The notes under the pieces were generated by a model. That model worked only from the letters and a program-made list of their open reading frames with translations, did not search any database and was not told where the DNA came from. A stretch of DNA of 64,000 nucleotides. It comes from Myxococcales bacterium. GTDB lineage: Bacteria > Myxococcota_A > Polyangia > Palsa-1104 > JAEUJZ01. The stretch lies in assembly GCA_016794505.1 (NCBI GenBank), contig JAEUJZ010000093.1, positions 1 through 64,000 on the forward strand. Reading direction: 5' to 3'. This document shows, piece after piece, positions 41,402-49,972 of this stretch. The translations under genes were made by a program, and so were the position numbers. Positions within the stretch are counted from its first letter, which is position 1, and every line of letters starts with the position of its first letter.

Positions 41402-43126
41402 ATGGTCGAATCGAGCGTTGGCCCGTACCGCATCGTGCGCCTCTTAGGAGAGGGAGCCATCGGGGCCGTGTACGAGGCGATCAACGAGTCGATCGAGCGG
41501 CGGGTGGCGCTCAAGATCCTGCGCGCCGAGCATGCCGATGATCCCGAGGTGGTGACGCGCTTCTTCAACGAAGCTCGCGCGGTCAATCGCATCGCCCATC
41601 CCAGCATCGTGCAGATGTTCGAACAGGGCCGGCTTCCCGACGGCACCGCGTACATCGTGATGGAGTTCTTGGAGGGACAGACGCTGGCCGCTCGGCTGAA
41701 ACAGGCTGGAGGCAAGCTGCCGCCACGCTTTGCGCTGCAGATCACGTGGCAGGTGGCAGCGGGTCTGTCCGCCGCGCACGCAAAGGGCATCGCACACCGC
41801 GATTTGAAGCCCGACAACCTGATGCTGGTCCCCGATCCTCTCGGCCCAGGGGGCGAGCGGGTCAAGATCCTCGACTTCGGAATCGCCAAGCTCGCCGTGG
41901 AAGCACACGGCAAAGAGTCGGCCCAAGCCATCGTTGGCACGCCGACCTATATGTCGCCCGAGCAGTGCCACGGCGCCGACGAGGCGGACGAAAAATCAGA
42001 TGTCTATGCGCTGGGCGTGATGCTGTTCGAGATGCTGGCCGGCCGACCGCCGTTTGTGGCCGAAAGTGCCAGCGACCTCATCGGCATGCAGCTATTTCGC
42101 GAGCCACCGCTTTTGAGCGAGCTTTTGCCCGACATGCAGCCCGAAGTCACGACGCTGATCGCTCGCCTGCTGGTCAAGAACAAGGCCGAGCGCGCGACGA
42201 TGGACGAGGTCACCGAAGTACTGGCTGACCTCGTGGCTGCCGAAGGTGGACTGTTCTCACCGGGCGGGCGATCCACGACGGGAACAGCCATTCCCGTGGC
42301 GCTCAACACGGCATCGAACTCGGGCGTCTCTCCGCTGGCGGCTGCGCTTTTTGATGCGCGGCAGTCACGACCGCATGTCGCGATTTCCCCGGCGACGCCA
42401 GGCGCGATTCCGGTGCTGGCATTGCCCGCGATGGGATCGGCGCCAACGTTCCAACCAGCGGCGATGCAAGCACCTGCAGCCAGCGCATCGCCCCCCCTAA
42501 AGAGCGCGTCGCGGCTGCTAGCGGCTGCATTCTTAGGGGCTGCCGCCGTCGCTGGTCTGCTGCTCTTAGGGCGAGCTCTGGTGTCACAGAAGCCAGCGAT
42601 TTCGACCGCGCCGACCGCCCTCGATGCCGCTTCCTCGGCTGAAGTCAGTCAGCCGGTTGCGGCCCATGACGTCGCTGATCCGGGTGCTCTCACTGGATCG
42701 GGCTCACCCGTTGCGAAGCGTCCGCAGATCTTCCCGCGAGCCGCCGGTCTGAAGCTGCCGCCCTTCCGCCTAGCCAACGTCGAGCCGATTGAGCCGCATC
42801 CGCGCCCAGTGGCCCCGAGCCCGCAAGCGACGCCGACACTTCCTTCGGCGGCACCGCCACCGCAGCTCGACAAGGCTCTCGGCGACGCGCAGCTTGCGTA
42901 TCTGGCCAAGGACTACAACAAGGCCATCACGTTGGCGCGATCGGTGGCAGCAGCCAGCCCCCTGCGAGCCTGGCGCATCATTGGCTCGTCGGCGTGCGCC
43001 ATCAAGGACACCAAGCTGGCTCGCGAGGCGTATCAGAAGCTCGATGGACCGGCCCGCCTGTACGTCGTGCTGTTGTGCCAGCGAAATGGACTCAGCGAGC
43101 AGGACTTGCTGGGGGCCAAGCCCTAG
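41402..43126 (+). CDS. Transmembrane Ser/Thr protein kinase with C-terminal repeat-like domain
   Basis: 574 residues from the ATG at 41402; a GTG at 41381 would add seven. Kinase domain about 9-275: GEGAIGAVY (17-24), K38 in VALKIL, HRDLKPDN (D about 134), DFGIAK (about 158), GTPTYMSPEQ. A Ser/Ala/Pro linker leads to one transmembrane helix (about 373-395, LLAAAFLGAAAVAGLLLL), then a Pro-rich stretch and a helical region (about 480-574, LDKALGDAQLAYLAKDYNKAITLARSVAAASPLRAWRIIGSSACAIKD) like TPR units outside the membrane. Its substrate is unknown. A cyclase gene follows, so signalling may be linked. Confidence 0.93.
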   Translation: MVESSVGPYRIVRLLGEGAIGAVYEAINESIERRVALKILRAEHADDPEVVTRFFNEARAVNRIAHPSIVQMFEQGRLPDGTAYIVMEFLEGQTLAARLKQAGGKLPPRFALQITWQVAAGLSAAHAKGIAHRDLKPDNLMLVPDPLGPGGERVKILDFGIAKLAVEAHGKESAQAIVGTPTYMSPEQCHGADEADEKSDVYALGVMLFEMLAGRPPFVAESASDLIGMQLFREPPLLSELLPDMQPEVTTLIARLLVKNKAERATMDEVTEVLADLVAAEGGLFSPGGRSTTGTAIPVALNTASNSGVSPLAAALFDARQSRPHVAISPATPGAIPVLALPAMGSAPTFQPAAMQAPAASASPPLKSASRLLAAAFLGAAAVAGLLLLGRALVSQKPAISTAPTALDAASSAEVSQPVAAHDVADPGALTGSGSPVAKRPQIFPRAAGLKLPPFRLANVEPIEPHPRPVAPSPQATPTLPSAAPPPQLDKALGDAQLAYLAKDYNKAITLARSVAAASPLRAWRIIGSSACAIKDTKLAREAYQKLDGPARLYVVLLCQRNGLSEQDLLGAKP

Positions 43127-43195
43127 GCTGCGCGGCTCCCGCAGGCGGTCGACGAATCGTGTCCCGCTTGCGGCAATGCTCGTATGCTTCTTTAG

Positions 43196-44530
43196 ATGAG
43201 CGAAGAAGCGGAGCGACCCAAGCTCGGTGCCGCCAGTGAAGCCGAACAGCTCCTGCTGGGTGACCTAGAGCGTGAAGCCCTGCGCAGCGAACGCCTTCGC
43301 GCGCTGATCCTCGCCGCCTTCTGCGGGATCGGTGGGCTGGTGTTCGTCATCCTCGATTCCTTGCTGGCCAGTCACATCGCGCTGTTTCAGCAGTACCGCA
43401 GCTTTGGCTGGCGCGTCGGTGCCACGATGTTGCCGCTCATGGTCTATGAGCTGTGCGCATTCGCCATCCTGTCGCGCGTGCTGCGCAGTGGCCGCCCGGT
43501 GGGTCACCTGCTGCACGGCCGCTACATCAGCGCCGTCCTAGAGCTTTTGGTGCCGAGCGCACTCGCCTATGCCTTCATCGAGCTGATGCATCCGGTACAC
43601 GGGCTGCTGATGCCGCCGACCACGCTGTATTACCTGTTCATCATGCTGAGCGTGCTGCGCTTTGACTTCGGTCTGTGCATGGTCACGGGCTGCGCCGCTG
43701 CGCTGCAGTACATGCTGCTGTACGGCTATGGATACAGCCACCTGCCGTCGAGCGAAACGCAGACGCTCTTGGTCACGCCCTTTCATCACGCAGCCAAAGC
43801 CTTGGGCTTTATCGTCAGCGGGTTCTTTGCTGGACTGCTGACGCGACAGCTTCGTCAGCGCGTGGTGCGCTCGCTGCGCTTGATGGCCGAACGCAACCGC
43901 GTCACGTCGATGTTTGGCCTGTACGTGTCCCCCAGCGTCGTCGATCGCTTGCTGTCCAAGACCGCTGACTACGATGGTGAGCTGCGCGATGTCTGCGTGA
44001 TGTTCCTCGACATTCGCAACTTCACCAACTTCGCCGAGAAGCGCGAACCACACGAAGTCGTGCAGTTCTTGAACACGCTCTTTTCGTTCATGATCGAAAC
44101 GGTCAGCACGAACGGCGGCATCATCAACAAGTTCCTCGGGGATGGCTTTATGGCCGTGTTCGGTGCTCCGCTTCTGGAAGGAAATCCCTGCGACAAGGCG
44201 ATGCACACAGCGCTGCAGATCGTCCGTCAGCTTGATTCCGAAGTCAGCCTTGGCCGCTTGCCTCCGACGCGCATCGGCATCGGCATTCACTTCGGCCCAG
44301 CCCTCACCGGCAGTATCGGATCGCCGCGGCGCAAGGAATACACGATCATCGGTGATACGGTGAACCTGGCCGCGCGCATCGAGCAACTTACCAAGCAATA
44401 CGACGCGCAGATCTTGGTGTCACAGGCCGTGCTGAATGCCAAACAAGACCCGAGCCTGCGTGGAGAGCCTATCGGCGAAGTCAGCGTACGCGGCCGCCAG
44501 GCTCCGATGGCACTGCACAAGCTGGCGTAG
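43196..44530 (+). CDS. Membrane class III adenylate cyclase
   Basis: 444 residues. Five to six helices in the first ~225 residues (ALILAAFCGIGGLVFVILDSLLA; LYYLFIMLSVLRFDFGLCMVTGCAAALQYMLLYG; ALGFIVSGFFAGLLT). The catalytic domain starts near 235: FLDIRNFTNF with the metal Asp, NKFLGDGFMAVFG with the second metal Asp and the purine-contacting Lys, and EYTIIGDTVNLAARIEQL. These residues favour ATP over GTP. It makes cAMP at the membrane. No obvious ribosome site precedes the ATG. The sensory signal for the membrane part is unknown. Confidence 0.92.
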   Translation: MSEEAERPKLGAASEAEQLLLGDLEREALRSERLRALILAAFCGIGGLVFVILDSLLASHIALFQQYRSFGWRVGATMLPLMVYELCAFAILSRVLRSGRPVGHLLHGRYISAVLELLVPSALAYAFIELMHPVHGLLMPPTTLYYLFIMLSVLRFDFGLCMVTGCAAALQYMLLYGYGYSHLPSSETQTLLVTPFHHAAKALGFIVSGFFAGLLTRQLRQRVVRSLRLMAERNRVTSMFGLYVSPSVVDRLLSKTADYDGELRDVCVMFLDIRNFTNFAEKREPHEVVQFLNTLFSFMIETVSTNGGIINKFLGDGFMAVFGAPLLEGNPCDKAMHTALQIVRQLDSEVSLGRLPPTRIGIGIHFGPALTGSIGSPRRKEYTIIGDTVNLAARIEQLTKQYDAQILVSQAVLNAKQDPSLRGEPIGEVSVRGRQAPMALHKLA

Positions 44531-44592
44531 AAGCCCACGCAACGCGACAAGAAGTCTCACACAAACCGCTGCCAGCTCGGCATGCTAGGGCC

Positions 44593-45450
44593 ATGCTCGC
44601 TTCTCTTTTTGCTCGTTCGCCCTGGCAGGATCTGGCGCTGCATGCAGCCTTGGCGCTCCTTGTCTCATCGCTGGGATTTTTCCGCGTTGTGTACTTTGTC
44701 AGCCTCGGGTACGCAGGTTCGATCGCGGCGATGGCTCTGCTCTTGATCGCGCGCTCTGCGGGACACGCACCGCTTGCGCTTCTGTTGCAGGCGACGCTGC
44801 TTCTCGCCTATGGCCTGCGCCTTGGCAGCTATCTGGTCATGCGCGAACGTCAGCCGGCCTTTCGCCGCGAGATCGCCGAGATGCACCAGCGCGCCGCGGA
44901 CATCGGTCCCAAAAAACGCATCGCCATCTGGCTCGGTGTCTCGCTGCTGTACGTGCTGATGTTTTCACCCGCGTTGTTCCAGCAGTGGGTCCAGCGAGCA
45001 AGCAGCGCAGGAGCAGCAACCCAAGCAAGCGCGCCGGCTGCACTGACCACTTGGCTCGGTCTTTCGGTGATGATTTCTGGCTTGCTCTTGGAAGCGTTTT
45101 CCGACGGACAGAAGTCGGCGTTTAAGAAACAACACGCGGCGCGCATCTGCAACATCGGCGTGTATCGCTGGGTGCGCTGCCCCAACTACTTGGGTGAGAT
45201 CCTGTTTTGGATCGGCAACTTCCTTGCAGGCCTTTCGGCGTACGCCACCTTGGGGCACTGGCTGTCGGCGGCGACGGGGCTCGTGTGCATCATCCTGATC
45301 ATGATGGGCTCGACCAAGCGCCTGGAAGCCAAGCAGGACGCGCGCTACGGCAGTGATCCCGACTATCAGCAGTACGTTCGCACGGTGCCGGTGCTGTTTC
45401 CGTGGGTACCGCTGTATTCCCTGAAAGGCATTCGCGTGTACTTGGAATAG
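44593..45450 (+). CDS. DUF1295 membrane protein (steroid 5-alpha-reductase/ICMT-like fold)
   Basis: 285 residues, six or seven helices. Near the C-terminus CNIGVYRWVRCPNYLGEILFWIGNFLAGLSAY and DYQQYVRTVPVLFPWVP match the conserved block of DUF1295 proteins, related to isoprenylcysteine methyltransferases and 5-alpha reductases that bind SAM or NADPH. Reductase or methyl transfer on a lipid is plausible; no activity is proven for bacterial members. It stands between the cyclase and the ABC operon. Confidence 0.85.
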   Translation: MLASLFARSPWQDLALHAALALLVSSLGFFRVVYFVSLGYAGSIAAMALLLIARSAGHAPLALLLQATLLLAYGLRLGSYLVMRERQPAFRREIAEMHQRAADIGPKKRIAIWLGVSLLYVLMFSPALFQQWVQRASSAGAATQASAPAALTTWLGLSVMISGLLLEAFSDGQKSAFKKQHAARICNIGVYRWVRCPNYLGEILFWIGNFLAGLSAYATLGHWLSAATGLVCIILIMMGSTKRLEAKQDARYGSDPDYQQYVRTVPVLFPWVPLYSLKGIRVYLE

Positions 45451-45598
45451 CCGCAATGTCGTGCAAGAAAAGCAGGCTCTGCGCGCTGCACACGAAGACT
45501 CGCCGCACCTTGCCGGGTGAATGTCGGCAGAATTTTCCGCGCCACACCCCTACGCTGCACTCTTTGCGGAAAGGATGGGCCGGATCCGCAGACCTTGC

Positions 45599-45614
45599 TG
45601 GCACAGCGTTTGAT
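45599..45614 (+). promoter_or_regulatory. Possible sigma-54 promoter of the ABC operon
   Basis: TGGCAC-N5-TTGAT with correct -24/-12 spacing, 24 bases before the ATG at 45638. The -24 element is perfect, the -12 element has A in place of the C of TTGC, so function is uncertain. Confidence 0.3.
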
Positions 45615-45637
45615 CTAGTGTCGATGGAAGATCCCAG

Positions 45638-47998
45638 ATGATATCGGCTCTGCACCGCAAGCTGTGGCGTGACCTGATCCGACTGCGAGGTCAGGTTGTG
45701 ACCATCGCACTCGTGATCGCGGCGGGGATTGCCAGCTTCATCACCATGCGCGGGAACTACACATCGCTAGAGCTTGCTCGCGATCGCTTTTACGATCGAC
45801 AGCGCTTTGGCGATGTCTTTGCCCAGCTTGAGCGTGCGCCTGAGTCGGTGCGCAGTGAGATCGCAGCCCTGCCCGGCATCGCCCATGTCGAGTCGCGCAT
45901 CGTCAAGTCCGCCATGCTGCCCCTGCCTCAGCTGGCTGAGCCAGTGCGCGGGCTTGTCGTGTCTCTGTCACCGATTCCCCAGCTGAACCTGCTGCACCTA
46001 CGCGATGGTCGCCTGCCAGAGCCAGGACACAACGATGAAGCGGTGCTGATTCAGGGCTTCGCCGATGCACATCGTATGCAGCTCGGCGATCGCGTTCCCG
46101 TTGTCATCAATGGACGAAAGCGTCTGCTGCAGATCGTCGGCTTGGCCGCATCGCCTGAGTACATCATGGCCGTGTCACCCGGAGCGATGAGCTCAGACCC
46201 CGAGCGCTTCGCCGTGCTGTGGCTGAGCCGCGACGCACTGGCCGCGGTGTTCAACATGCAAGGGGCCTTCAACGATCTGACGCTTGAGCTGCGCCCCGGT
46301 ACATCCGTCGCATCGACGATAGATGCCGTCGATCGACGCCTGGCTTTGTATGGCGGCTTGGGAGCGTATGCCCGCGATCGGCAGCGTTCGAACTACATGA
46401 TCAGCAGCGAGCTGCAGCAGCTTTCCAGCATGGCCGTGGTGCTGCCCAGCATCTTTCTGGCCGTCGCACTGCTGCTGGTGAACTTGGTGTTATCGCGCTT
46501 GGTCTACATCCAGCAGGCTGAGATCGCGACGCTGAAAGCGCTGGGCTACACCAATCGTCAAGTCGGCCTGTACTTCTTGGAGCTCGTCCTGGTGGTAAGC
46601 GGCGCTGGCTCGCTGCTCGGCTTGCTGATCGGGCAGTGGCTGGGCAGCGGCATGCTCGATCTGTATGCCCGCTTCTTCAAGTTCCCCGATCTGCGCTTGC
46701 AGATTGATCTGCGCGATGCCGCGCTGGCCGTGCTGGGCAGCTTTGCGGCGGCGGCGGCGGGTGCGCTGGGCTCGGTCCGACGGGCAGCCAGCATTCCACC
46801 CGCCGAAGCGATGCGCCCAACGGCACCCACGCGATACCGATCATCGATCGTCGATCGCTTGGGCTTGCACCGCTTTATCTCGCCTTCGGCGCACATGATC
46901 ATCCGCGAGCTAGAGCGTCGCCCGCTGCGCACGCTCTTGTCATGCCTGGCTTTGGCCGCCGCCACCGCGCTGACCGTCGTCGGGGGATATTACGCAGATG
47001 GCGTCGAAGCGCTGCTGTACTCGCAGTTTCATCAGCGCATGCGAGAAGACGCGGCCGTCCTGTTCATCAAGCCACAGCCCGAGCGCGTTCTGCGCGAGCT
47101 CTCGCACCTGCCGGGCGTGTTGTCTGTGGAAGGCCTACGGATGGTATCGGTTCGCATCCGCGCCGGTTATCGCCACCGCGACGGGATCATCATTGGCTAT
47201 TCCTCGACAGGTGAAATGCGACAGCCCCGCAATATCGCAGGTCACGTGGTGCCCATGCCACCCGGCGGCATCGTGCTGACCGACATCCTCGGCGACATCT
47301 TGCACGTGCGCATCGGCGATACCGTCCAAGTCGAGCTGATGGAAGGCAGCCGCGCTCATCGAAGCATCGTGGTTACCGGCTTCATGCCCGAGTCGTTCGG
47401 ACTCTTTGGGCACATGAACGCGGATGTGCTGCGCGCTTGGCTGGGCGAAGCTCCCACGATCTCGCAGGCGCTTCTGCGCATCGATCCACAGCAAGGATCG
47501 ATCTTGGACCAGCGTCTCAAAGATCTGCCCGCCGTGGTCGAGGTCAGCAAGGTGCGCAACATCCTGCGCAAGTTCCGCGAGCAGAGCGGCAACATGATCC
47601 TGATTATGGCATTTGTCATCGCGCTGTTTGCCGCCACGATTACCGTCGGTGTTGTCTACAACAACGCGCGAGTGGCACTGTCTCTGCGCGGCCGTGATCT
47701 GGCCAGCCTGCGCGTCCTAGGGTTCACCCGCGGCGAGATCTCGACCATCTTGATCGGCGAGCAGATGCTGCAAGTGCTGCTGTCGCTGCCACTGGGTCTG
47801 TACTTCGGCAATCTGCTGGTGCAGCTCTTGTCGAGTACCGTCGATCCTGAAGCCTACCGCATTCCGATGACCCTCACCGCGCGCAGCTATACGTTTGGTG
47901 TGGTAGTGACGCTGGCCGCTGCGCTGCTCAGCGCGCTCCTGGTGCGGCGTCGGCTCGATCAGCTCGACTTGATATCCGTCTTAAAGACGCGAGAGTGA
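45638..47998 (+). CDS. ABC transporter permease with two FtsX domains
   Basis: 786 residues. N-terminal helix (about 19-37), large extracytoplasmic domain to about 260, three helices (about 268-385) with an IATLKALGYTNRQV coupling loop, then a second copy: helix near 435, soluble domain with VLRELSHLPGVLSVEGLRMV, and three final helices (about 650-775) with LASLRVLGFTRGEI. This is the duplicated FtsX/LolC-type permease architecture, as in mechanotransducing exporters. It is followed by an HlyD adaptor (one base apart) and the ATPase. GGAAGA precedes the start. Cargo unknown. Confidence 0.9.
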   Translation: MISALHRKLWRDLIRLRGQVVTIALVIAAGIASFITMRGNYTSLELARDRFYDRQRFGDVFAQLERAPESVRSEIAALPGIAHVESRIVKSAMLPLPQLAEPVRGLVVSLSPIPQLNLLHLRDGRLPEPGHNDEAVLIQGFADAHRMQLGDRVPVVINGRKRLLQIVGLAASPEYIMAVSPGAMSSDPERFAVLWLSRDALAAVFNMQGAFNDLTLELRPGTSVASTIDAVDRRLALYGGLGAYARDRQRSNYMISSELQQLSSMAVVLPSIFLAVALLLVNLVLSRLVYIQQAEIATLKALGYTNRQVGLYFLELVLVVSGAGSLLGLLIGQWLGSGMLDLYARFFKFPDLRLQIDLRDAALAVLGSFAAAAAGALGSVRRAASIPPAEAMRPTAPTRYRSSIVDRLGLHRFISPSAHMIIRELERRPLRTLLSCLALAAATALTVVGGYYADGVEALLYSQFHQRMREDAAVLFIKPQPERVLRELSHLPGVLSVEGLRMVSVRIRAGYRHRDGIIIGYSSTGEMRQPRNIAGHVVPMPPGGIVLTDILGDILHVRIGDTVQVELMEGSRAHRSIVVTGFMPESFGLFGHMNADVLRAWLGEAPTISQALLRIDPQQGSILDQRLKDLPAVVEVSKVRNILRKFREQSGNMILIMAFVIALFAATITVGVVYNNARVALSLRGRDLASLRVLGFTRGEISTILIGEQMLQVLLSLPLGLYFGNLLVQLLSSTVDPEAYRIPMTLTARSYTFGVVVTLAAALLSALLVRRRLDQLDLISVLKTRE

Positions 47999-47999
47999 C

Positions 48000-49250
48000 A
48001 TGGACGAACAACGCGCCAAAGCCCAAGCACTGCGCCGCATGATCAAGCGCGGTGTCTATCTCCTTTTGTTTCTCATCTTGATCGGCGCGCTGGTGATCGC
48101 ATCGCTGCCCAAGCCCGTGTCCGTCGAACGCGCGCAGGTCGTCCGCGGCGGCATGCGCGTCACGGTGGACGAAGACGGACAAGCGCGCGTCAAGGATCGC
48201 TATGTGGTCTCGGCGCCGATCTTCGGCAGCTTGGCGCGCATCGAATACGAGTCAGGTGATGCAGTGAACCAAGGGCAAGTGCTGGCGAGAATCGAGCCCG
48301 TACAGCCCGCCCTTCTGGACACGCGCGCACGCATCTCGGCCGAGGCACGGCTGGCGCAGACCTTGGCGGCGCAGCAGCAGGCGTCGGCGCAGATCGAGCG
48401 GGCCCAGACCACGCTTGAGCTAGCCAAGTCCGAGCTCGTACGCGCCAAGCAGCTCTTTGAACGCGAAGCTGGATCGCGACAAGCCCTGGAGCAAGCCGAG
48501 AACAACGAGCGCCGCGCGCTGGCAGAGCTGTCCTCGCTTCGCTTTGCGACCCGCGTCGCCAAGTTTGAAGTCGAGATGGCGCGGGCCGCGATCGAGCGGC
48601 TGCCGGGCGAAGCCTCCTCGCGCAGACGCGAGAGCAAGGGCAAGCCGCTGTCTCCGGCACAGCTCAATATCCCATCCCCGGTATCAGGCCGTGTGCTCAA
48701 GGTCTTTCACAAATCCGAAGGCGTCGTGCAAGCCGGAGCGCAGCTTCTGGAAGTGGGCGATCCCGAAGCACTCGAAGTGGTCGTTGATGTGCTGACCAGC
48801 GATGCGGCCCGGATCACATCGGGGGCACCCGTGACGCTGGATCGCTGGGGTGGCCCCGCCGTGCAAGGCCGCGTGCGCCGCGTCGAGTCTTCTGCGTTTA
48901 CTCGCCTGTCAGCGCTGGGCGTTGAAGAGCAGCGCGTCAACGTGCTGATTGATCTGACGTCGCCGCAGAAAGAGTGGGCCGCGCTGGGCGATGGCTATCG
49001 TGTCGAGGCTCACATCGTCGTGTGGGAAGGCGCGCAGGTCGTGCAGGTTCCAGCGAGCACGGTCTTTCGCCACGGCGATGGCTGGGCCCTGTTTCGCATC
49101 GAAGGCAACATCGCTCGCATCACACCGGTCTCGCTGGGCCAGCGCACCATGCGCGATGTACAGATCGAATCCGGCCTCTCGGGTGGCGAGACCATCATTG
49201 TTCACCCCAGCGACAAAGTCAGCGACGGCGTCAAGGTCGCCAGCCAATGA
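48000..49250 (+). CDS. HlyD-family periplasmic adaptor
   Basis: 416 residues. One N-terminal helix (about 20-37, GVYLLLFLILIGALVIASL), lipoyl half-motifs (VVSAPIFGSLARIEYESGDAVNQGQVLARIEP and LNIPSPVSGRVLKVFHKSEGVVQAGAQLLEVGDP), an alpha-helical hairpin in between with LAQTLAAQQQASAQIERAQTTLELAKSELVRAKQLFER, and a beta-barrel domain (ITSGAPVTLDRWGG; RVEAHIVVWEGAQVVQVPASTVF). It should bridge the permease to an outer-membrane TolC-like channel encoded elsewhere. It overlaps the ATPase start as ATGA. The set resembles DevBCA. Confidence 0.92.
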   Translation: MDEQRAKAQALRRMIKRGVYLLLFLILIGALVIASLPKPVSVERAQVVRGGMRVTVDEDGQARVKDRYVVSAPIFGSLARIEYESGDAVNQGQVLARIEPVQPALLDTRARISAEARLAQTLAAQQQASAQIERAQTTLELAKSELVRAKQLFEREAGSRQALEQAENNERRALAELSSLRFATRVAKFEVEMARAAIERLPGEASSRRRESKGKPLSPAQLNIPSPVSGRVLKVFHKSEGVVQAGAQLLEVGDPEALEVVVDVLTSDAARITSGAPVTLDRWGGPAVQGRVRRVESSAFTRLSALGVEEQRVNVLIDLTSPQKEWAALGDGYRVEAHIVVWEGAQVVQVPASTVFRHGDGWALFRIEGNIARITPVSLGQRTMRDVQIESGLSGGETIIVHPSDKVSDGVKVASQ

Positions 49251-49969
49251 CCGTGGCCAACAACACCGCAGCGGTCCTGACAGCCAGCGGTCTGACCAAG
49301 GTCTATGAAATGGGCGAGGTCACCGTGCAGGCCCTGCGCGGTGTCGACGTCGAGTTCTTTGCCGGAGAGCTTGTCGTCTTGCTGGGTCCATCGGGCAGTG
49401 GAAAGTCGACTCTGCTGAATATCTTGGGCGGGCTCGATGTACCGACGTCGGGCCGCGTCACGTACCACGATCATGAGCTAGGCAGCGCCGATGAGAGCGC
49501 GCTGACGCAGTACCGCCGCGAACACGTCGGCTTCGTTTTTCAGTTCTACAACCTGATTCCCAGCCTGACCGCACGCGAAAACGTGCAGCTCGTCACGGAC
49601 ATCGCCGACGATCCAATGCAGGCCGAAGAGGCGCTCGGCATGGTCGGGCTGAGCCATCGGCTCGATCACTTCCCAGCCCAGCTATCGGGCGGCGAACAGC
49701 AGCGTGTGGCCATCGCGCGTGCGGTGGCCAAGCGCCCCGATCTGCTGCTGTGCGATGAACCAACCGGCGCGCTCGATTTTTCAACCGGCGTGCTCGTGCT
49801 CGAAGCGCTTGAGTCGATCAACCAGAAGCTCGGCACCACCACCGTGGTCATCACGCACAACGTCGCCATCGCCAAGATGGCCGACCGTGTGATCTATTTT
49901 TCCGACGGAAAAGTCACCCACATCGAGCACAACCAGACCAAGGTGCGGCCGCACGAGCTTTCATGGTGA
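49247..49969 (+). CDS. ABC transporter ATP-binding protein (LolD/MacB-like)
   Basis: 240 residues from the ATG at 49247, overlapping the HlyD stop. Walker A GPSGSGKST (47-55), Q-loop FQFYNLIPSLTARENV, signature LSGGEQQRVAIARA (about 146), Walker B LLLCDEPTGALD (about 168), and H-loop VITHN. This is the LolD/FtsE class that serves FtsX permeases. Ends convergently three bases from the GH94-like gene. Confidence 0.94.
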   Translation: MTVANNTAAVLTASGLTKVYEMGEVTVQALRGVDVEFFAGELVVLLGPSGSGKSTLLNILGGLDVPTSGRVTYHDHELGSADESALTQYRREHVGFVFQFYNLIPSLTARENVQLVTDIADDPMQAEEALGMVGLSHRLDHFPAQLSGGEQQRVAIARAVAKRPDLLLCDEPTGALDFSTGVLVLEALESINQKLGTTTVVITHNVAIAKMADRVIYFSDGKVTHIEHNQTKVRPHELSW

Positions 49970-49972
49970 CGC

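Noticed and set aside
41173..41541. 122-codon plus-strand frame before the second kinase
   Set aside because: It runs into the kinase gene in another frame, starts in AT-rich DNA without a ribosome site, and has no protein features.
45402..45641. 79-codon frame between the DUF1295 gene and the ABC operon
   Set aside because: Overlaps both neighbours' ends, no ribosome site, no motif.
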